From: Synechococcus sp. HK01-R
GTDB taxonomy: Bacteria > Cyanobacteriota > Cyanobacteriia > PCC-6307 > Cyanobiaceae
Reading direction: 5' to 3'
Length of the DNA: 64,000 nt
NCBI RefSeq assembly: GCF_014217855.1
Contig: NZ_CP059059.1
Coordinates: 1,302,001 to 1,366,000 of the forward strand
The notes beneath the pieces were generated by a model. That model saw nothing but the letters and a program-made list of their open reading frames with translations. It was not told the origin of the DNA and searched no databases. Within the stretch, counting starts at the first letter, position 1; every line of letters begins with the position of its first letter. Below, in pieces: positions 59,701-64,000 of this stretch. A program made the translations under genes and the position numbers.

Positions 59701-60323
59701 TGACAGGGCGAAAGGTTGATGTGTTGTACGGCCACCTGGCGGATGGCGTGCAGCTGCGCCGTGGGCAGCGGATTGAGGCCGGGCAGATCGTCGGCAAGCA
59801 AGGCGGCACGGGCAATGTCCGATCTGCTGACGCGACCATTGCCAGCGTTGATTTCTTCGCTCCGCGCCCCGCCGGGTCGAAGGACATGACGCCATACAGC
59901 GGGTTTGATCAGCTACGGCGGCATGTGGTCGCAACGCTGCAACGTGGCGGCGACGGTCGGCCAACAACGCGCCCTGGTGGTGGCCTGACCGGCCTGGCTA
60001 CTTACTACACCGGCAGCGGTGGCAGCGATGGCGTTGCTGGTGGCCCTACTGCAAACGGGGAGATCTACGACCCCAACAAATTGACTGCCGCTGTGCAGTG
60101 GAGCCTGCGGGGCAAATACCTCAACAAATGGGTGACTGTTGAGGACATGGATACAGGAAAGACCGTGAAGGTATGGGTCAACGATGTTGGCTCAATGGGT
60201 GGCGACAGGTTGAGCGTCAATCGCTCTGATCCAAGGGTGATTGATCTGTCGCCTGCTGCATTCCGCAAGTTGTTTGGCAGCACCCAACGCGGCGTGGGTC
60301 GCATTCGCATTCTTCCTAACTGA
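56769..60323 (+). CDS. DNA-ejection protein with M23-like and RlpA-like domains (1184 aa)
   Basis: A giant virion protein in the position of podoviral gp15. About 800 N-terminal residues are helical and polar, then a Pro/Gly-rich linker (PGPPPGPRPGGSTPGGGGGS) at roughly 800-850. Residues about 915-1035 look like an M23 peptidase fold (GVDLYFP, GYGNYVVVES, YGHLADGVQLRRGQRIEAGQ), but the C-terminal HxH zinc motif is replaced by DATIASVDFF, so it may be inactive. Residues 1071-1184 match the RlpA double-psi barrel (GLATYYTG, GGPTANGEIYDPNKLTAAVQ, DRLSVN, VIDLSPAAFRKLFG), a peptidoglycan-acting domain. It likely opens the cell wall during DNA entry. GAGG precedes the ATG. Confidence 0.75.
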   Translation: MAREIDLPQGQIQPSARPLDAFIRPADINVAKPNQLAQLGQPKGVRTIGTGATPDSRGRNSYVQLAEALEPFNRNLTQVLQTAGLMYAQEQIAEGEKQARNQVLQAMAQNDSAMESEELQRAAMNRSLAAKDPQAGGFMAMLNPYQQIGWERGKSKMAAQEAEIGLPAFIAQNNSKIDYTAPDQGFAVLAQLQAQYTAQLAQKYGVDASSPGFQKYTLPSLEKAQEKVQTAHVADRKAYFDTAAVGQASAQLAQLYRNAKTTGQVEFKGQVYSFATNPDYFWGALSARAQEIVSTTVLSGSLPGEASKRSESIFQSLRSVADYKSDKEYRYFIDNIQGTEIKRDVNGKAVINPFTQQPDRLTWGEQYSQESLDSEIKYGQAGYAERKRQREEAVEAPGGLEDRLLRATAGMEVGPERNQIADATALQFFQEQKAKNIPVSWAEIKRRQKNLLDLNTDLRTQGLDPNVASDYFIGLEQRRGSNFNARDERLRVDEIAAQLPEKDRAAFTTRALGLIKDREEEQQKFTGYNATRDSVLRTNINSLLDRNYGPQNERNKVNRTESERRMRLGLTALANQRLLEKEAQLKRRLNDSEVRQTVQQAIDDYGKGDGGGSTATSGRRNQQRDYLFPGGKFSDEPSVRPSDVQAASQPRNPDGTPKQQVPGGKYGEGDLDYLPDRKMLLRNFRDKAILSAPAVDRLIDLVVKGKPLPAAVQRAWRDAGARNLGEFLLEQADFYPDIELAPQVRQKVQQVASAQAAAQNYPVAQAQSSQQTPLLASFGNWAMNTLLGTAPAAAAEMPSTASNGVRPGPPPGPRPGGSTPGGGGGSPAPGGGDGGSRPGSRRPGPAPAAPALPPPERAPVGAAPVAIEVTPYQGTAAAPMQVATASGPLPFKPLPGPSYQPQAAPFDPTEGGAARPFGPSGSFEKPVSVVYENRSGQPGVDLYFPSKRFPAVLGGVVKDVSSEPGYGNYVVVESTDPLTGRKVDVLYGHLADGVQLRRGQRIEAGQIVGKQGGTGNVRSADATIASVDFFAPRPAGSKDMTPYSGFDQLRRHVVATLQRGGDGRPTTRPGGGLTGLATYYTGSGGSDGVAGGPTANGEIYDPNKLTAAVQWSLRGKYLNKWVTVEDMDTGKTVKVWVNDVGSMGGDRLSVNRSDPRVIDLSPAAFRKLFGSTQRGVGRIRILPN

Positions 60324-60328
60324 TCGCC

Positions 60329-63300
60329 ATGCCTGTTACCTACCAAGTTGATAAGAACGGCAAGGTCGTTCGCGTTGGTTCGCTTTCTTCTGCCGGAAAC
60401 CAGGCAGCAGCCAAGCCCCCAAGTCGGCAGGCTGCTCAACCTCAGCAACCAGCAATTGGCCAGTGGGCAGTCTTAAACGGCAAGCGCGTGCGATGGTCTG
60501 GCAATGGATGGAAATGGCAGTCGCCAGAGTCCTACGCAAAGCTGCAACGAGAGAATCGGTTTGATACGCAACGCAATCCATTCAACTGGATTGAAAACAA
60601 TCTCAAGCACTTATTCAACGCCAGCAACCAACTCGATAAAGGCACCAGACTCGTTGGCACGGTTGGGTTCCTGCCGATTTATGAGGAACCCAATGGCCGT
60701 GTATCGAGTTCCACGCCAGCGCAGCGGCAGGTTGCTCATGCCACAACGGCACAGCCAGCTACGAATGCAGCGTTAGCAGCAGTCAACTTGGGGCAGCGGT
60801 TGCTGAGTGGTCAACCGCTCAAACCAACTGATCCAGAGAGCAGCTCCATTGGCCGGAAGTTGGTGCAATGGAATCGTTCAGCTGCTGTTGGCATGGGTGC
60901 CAAGTTGCCAGAGCAGCTGACGCCTGATCAGAAGTCAATCCTGACGGACTTGCCTTCGTCGTTGGCAACAAACGCCGCTGTTGCATTTATTCCAGGGCTA
61001 CGGGTTGGCACGACTGCATTTAGCGGTTTGGTTAGCAAGGCGCCGTATCTCTCAAAGCCACTGCAGAACGTGTTGGCAGGTGGTTTGCGTTGGGGCACCA
61101 ATGCAGGACTGAATGAAGGCGTGAGCGGCATTCTTGATGACAGCTCACAGGGTGGTGCGGGCAACCTCTTGCAGGCTGCTGGAGTTCCGGTCCCTGATGC
61201 GTTTGTTGTTGACCCACGGCGTGATGACCGCATCAGCGGCGGTTTGCGCAGTGTGGTTCCTGGCGTGTTGCTGGGTGAAGCAATCGGCGCACCATTTGGT
61301 GCATTGGCAAAGGGGGTTGAGTTTGCTCCGAATGCTTATCGCAACCTGCGGGAATGGCGTGCTCGTAGTGAGGTTCAGACGGCCAGACAGCAAACGGTGA
61401 ACGCTGGTTTGCAGGAGCCGGTGGAGGGCACTGGGGAGCATCGCTTCACGGCAGCTGCAACACCTTCCCCTGTCGTGCCGGATGGCGCTGCAGCTCCCGC
61501 CGCTGCTCCAGCCAAAACGCCACGGCAAGCAGTGGAGGACGTGATTGGTCCTCGCCCTGGTGCTGAACCGCAGGCGGCTGCCGCAACCCCTGATGCAGCA
61601 CCCACTGCTGCAGCTGAGCCTGCCGCAATCCCATCGCAGGAGATGACTGTTGGTGGAGCAGTCATGCCTGGCGAGCTACCGGACGGCTCTGCTGCCGATC
61701 CGTGGTACGACCCATCCCTGCCGGAGATTGACTTGCCGGCCATTGCTCTGAATCGTCTGGATGACGACGGGCTGAAGGCCATTCAGCAGGGCGAGGGCCC
61801 AGTGCTGCAGCGGATCGAGACCTACCTGCAGACGCAACAACTGCCTGAACTGGATCCAGGTCTGGCAACAGCACGAACTGCAGCACCGACTGAATCATTG
61901 GCTGATCCAGTGGTGGGGTATGGCGAGCAATGGCAGACGCTGCCGAATGATCGGCTGCTGCAGCTGGCCCATCCCGAGGTGAGCCCTGATCTGTATGAGC
62001 GGGTGCAGGGTCTGACTGGCCGTGAGTGGGAGCAGTTCAGCAGGCAGGACATCCTCGATGGGATGGAGACATTGCGGCAGGACGGTTTGACCGTGATGCC
62101 GACACGGTTGCAGCCCAATCAGAACCTGCTCGGCATTGAGGACATTGCTGTTGACCCTGCACGGTTCCAGTTCAAGGGCAACACCGATGAACAAGGCCGT
62201 CAGCGCGGCAACTCGTTGGAGGGTGTGGATCGTTGGAATCCTGACGCCGAGGGTGAAATCCAGGTTTGGCAAGACCCAATGGATGGCCGCACCTATGTGG
62301 TGAATGGTCATAACCGTGTAGCGAAAGCACGGGAGCTAGGTATCCCGACGCTGCCCGCCAAGGAGCTGTTGGCGACCACCGCTGAGCAGGCCCGTACACA
62401 GGGCGCAATCAGCAACATCAGCAGTGGCGGTGGCACCGTCTTTGATGCAGCCAAGTTCCTGCGGGATTCAGGTGTTACAGATCCGGCTCGTTTGAGCCAA
62501 ATGGGGATCCCCCTCGATTCCGGGTTTGGCACTCAGGGCCTGGCGCTGAGCAAACTGCCGGACAGCCTGTTCCAGTCGGCCATCAATGGGGAACTACCGC
62601 TAGGTCGGGCGCTGGCGCTGGGTGGCAGTGAGCTGGACCCGGCAGACATGATCCGGGTTGCTGGTCTAGGCGCTCAGAAGGAAATCAGCGAGCGTGGTTT
62701 CGCTGAGCTGGTGGAGATGGCTTCCTCTGCACCGAAGGTTGCTGATAGCGCCCAGGGCGGAATCCCTGGCCTTGATGAATGGTTGAAAGGTTCAAGTGTT
62801 CTGGAGAAGGCTGAGCTGGCAGCAAAGATCAGAGCAGAGCTGAATAGCGAAAAGAATCTGATGAGCAAAGTCGGCAAGAACAAGACAGCTCAGAAGCTCG
62901 CTGAGAAGGGTGGAACTGAAGTCAACCAGGGGCAAGTTCTTACAGCTGCTGATACAGCCAGAAGCATTCTGGCTGAGTTCGACCGCACGAAATACCTAAC
63001 CGGTACGCCGATCAGTGAACTGCTGAATCAGGGCGCCATGGAGATTGCCAATGGCGCCAAGGCTGCGGTGATTGCCAAGCGGATCCTGCAGCAGCTGGAG
63101 AAGGCCGCGTTGGATTCCGGCATGGCTGGCGCTGATGTCGCTAGCCAAGCTGCTGCTGCTGCGGCCCCTGGTCGTGGCGCTCAGGCGTCGCCAGCAACTG
63201 GAGCGGACCCTGCAAGGCTTGAGGCCAGATGGGCGCAGCTGTCGCCTGAGCAGCGTGCTGCCAAGGCAGCAGAAGCGAAGGCGTTGTTGCTGACGCCAAA

Positions 63301-64000
63301 GAAGCTGCAGAACCGGCAGGCATTTGAGGCCGACTACAAGGCGAATGAGGCCCAGGTGCAGCAGTACCTGGACGAAATGCCTGGCTCCAACTCAGGCAAG
63401 GAGCTGACAGAGGAGGAGTTCCTGGCGAAGTACGGCGCGGATGAAACGCAGCATCCACAGCTGAAGCACAAGGGAAGTGCAACACCGAAGCAACTGAAGG
63501 AGCTTGAGGCTCACCGCTGGGCGGAGCAGTACCTGGCTTGGTACGAACGTCAGCCGTTGTCGCCTGCTGATCGGGATGCCGTGAAGGCTGAGATCCTTGG
63601 CCAGGCGATTGCCAATGGTGAGGTCAGGCCCAGCGCCACACCAATCCCACCATCACCGGATCAGCCGTCTGTTCGTCTGACGGAGGGCTTGCGTGATCTG
63701 GAGCAGCAGCTGCGAGAGCAGGGAAACATTGCGCCTGGCACACCAGCTGCTCAGTTGTTGGTGGATGAGGTGCGACTGGCAGAGACGTATCAACAGCGTG
63801 ATGCAGTCATCGCCCAGGAAACGGCTCGTGCTCAACGCGAAGCGATGGGATACACCGACCTGACCTTTGAGGAGAAGAAAGCTCAGGCGGGGATTGCTGA
63901 GGGGTGGGAGCTGCCACCTGCTCGTCAGCCAGGTGAGCTGACGACACAGGACGCCACCACGTTGGATCAACGTGCGGCATTGGCCAAGCAACAGCGGGAA
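60329..64000 (+). CDS. Giant polyvalent-type virion protein, 5' part (runs off the window)
   Basis: The frame is open from ATG 60329 to the end of the window, 1224 codons without a stop, so the protein is larger than shown. The N-terminus (MPVTYQVDKNGKVVRVG) is polar, then follows a hydrophobic region (LATNAAVAFIPGLRVGTTAF), Ala/Pro-rich linkers, and at about residues 598-690 a ParB/DdrB-like domain (DIAVDPARFQFKGN, then YVVNGHNRVAKARELGIP). Later there are charged helical repeats. Long ejected proteins that string together ParB-like and other domains are called polyvalent proteins in phages. It takes the place of T7 gp16. Confidence 0.65.
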   Translation, partial: MPVTYQVDKNGKVVRVGSLSSAGNQAAAKPPSRQAAQPQQPAIGQWAVLNGKRVRWSGNGWKWQSPESYAKLQRENRFDTQRNPFNWIENNLKHLFNASNQLDKGTRLVGTVGFLPIYEEPNGRVSSSTPAQRQVAHATTAQPATNAALAAVNLGQRLLSGQPLKPTDPESSSIGRKLVQWNRSAAVGMGAKLPEQLTPDQKSILTDLPSSLATNAAVAFIPGLRVGTTAFSGLVSKAPYLSKPLQNVLAGGLRWGTNAGLNEGVSGILDDSSQGGAGNLLQAAGVPVPDAFVVDPRRDDRISGGLRSVVPGVLLGEAIGAPFGALAKGVEFAPNAYRNLREWRARSEVQTARQQTVNAGLQEPVEGTGEHRFTAAATPSPVVPDGAAAPAAAPAKTPRQAVEDVIGPRPGAEPQAAAATPDAAPTAAAEPAAIPSQEMTVGGAVMPGELPDGSAADPWYDPSLPEIDLPAIALNRLDDDGLKAIQQGEGPVLQRIETYLQTQQLPELDPGLATARTAAPTESLADPVVGYGEQWQTLPNDRLLQLAHPEVSPDLYERVQGLTGREWEQFSRQDILDGMETLRQDGLTVMPTRLQPNQNLLGIEDIAVDPARFQFKGNTDEQGRQRGNSLEGVDRWNPDAEGEIQVWQDPMDGRTYVVNGHNRVAKARELGIPTLPAKELLATTAEQARTQGAISNISSGGGTVFDAAKFLRDSGVTDPARLSQMGIPLDSGFGTQGLALSKLPDSLFQSAINGELPLGRALALGGSELDPADMIRVAGLGAQKEISERGFAELVEMASSAPKVADSAQGGIPGLDEWLKGSSVLEKAELAAKIRAELNSEKNLMSKVGKNKTAQKLAEKGGTEVNQGQVLTAADTARSILAEFDRTKYLTGTPISELLNQGAMEIANGAKAAVIAKRILQQLEKAALDSGMAGADVASQAAAAAAPGRGAQASPATGADPARLEARWAQLSPEQRAAKAAEAKALLLTPKKLQNRQAFEADYKANEAQVQQYLDEMPGSNSGKELTEEEFLAKYGADETQHPQLKHKGSATPKQLKELEAHRWAEQYLAWYERQPLSPADRDAVKAEILGQAIANGEVRPSATPIPPSPDQPSVRLTEGLRDLEQQLREQGNIAPGTPAAQLLVDEVRLAETYQQRDAVIAQETARAQREAMGYTDLTFEEKKAQAGIAEGWELPPARQPGELTTQDATTLDQRAALAKQQRE

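Overview
The chromosomal part of the window (about 1-38,620) fits a high-GC picocyanobacterium of the marine Synechococcus/Cyanobium lineage. Supporting genes are a high-light-inducible protein, hemL of the C5 tetrapyrrole pathway, an OprB-type porin, PhoX, an iron(III) ABC transporter, a chlorophototroph-typical small-gene complement, and a 62-residue protein between tRNA-Trp and tRNA-Asp that I take for the 'hyperconserved protein' of Prochlorococcus and marine Synechococcus. Genes are dense, often overlap by 1-20 bp, and change strand frequently.

Layout of the core region: tsaD end, hli, pilT, wecB, a DUF1643 gene and a CPA1 antiporter (1-5.4 kb); a minus-strand translation block of gltX, tRNA-Asp, hcp, tRNA-Trp and rplS with a LysR-like regulator inserted on the other strand (5.4-9 kb); map, an SDR enzyme, a DRTGG protein, NfeD and a stomatin, an orphan ParA, MAPEG and YajQ proteins (9.4-16.4 kb); a truncated DUF481 gene, porin, hemL, a glycolate-oxidase-like flavoprotein and xth (16.4-22 kb); a four-gene run with an M41-like protease, larC and a flippase-like protein (23-26.7 kb); then transport and nutrient genes: MFS, CDF zinc efflux, a phytase-like esterase with PhoX, an iron uptake pair behind a probable Fur box, and a COG0523 metallochaperone whose 3' end carries a Cys-rich repeat tail beyond an in-frame TGA (26.7-36.5 kb); finally phhB, an HDAC-family amidohydrolase and small proteins.

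From about 38.65 kb to the right edge the sequence is accessory DNA. It opens with a large serine recombinase and an orphan HsdR-like nuclease, followed by an SF2-type helicase-like gene with a coupled partner. A gene-poor 1.4 kb with palindromes and direct repeats follows and is a candidate replication origin. Next come a small resolvase, a tight minus-strand run of eight small genes including the antirestriction protein ArdA, small HTH and zinc-finger regulators, and an iteron-like array that lies both upstream of and inside a zinc-finger gene. The right side has a sigma-70 family factor, a ribbon-helix-helix protein, and a plus-strand virion module: a gp14-like internal core protein, a 1184-residue ejection protein with M23-like and RlpA-like domains, and a giant ORF with a ParB-like domain that runs off the end.

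Taken together the right 25 kb looks like an integrated temperate podovirus-like phage, or a phage-plasmid or satellite hybrid: integrase, replication, host-defence evasion, its own sigma factor and DNA-ejection proteins. Its right attachment site, capsid, portal and terminase genes are not in this window, so whether it is complete cannot be judged here.
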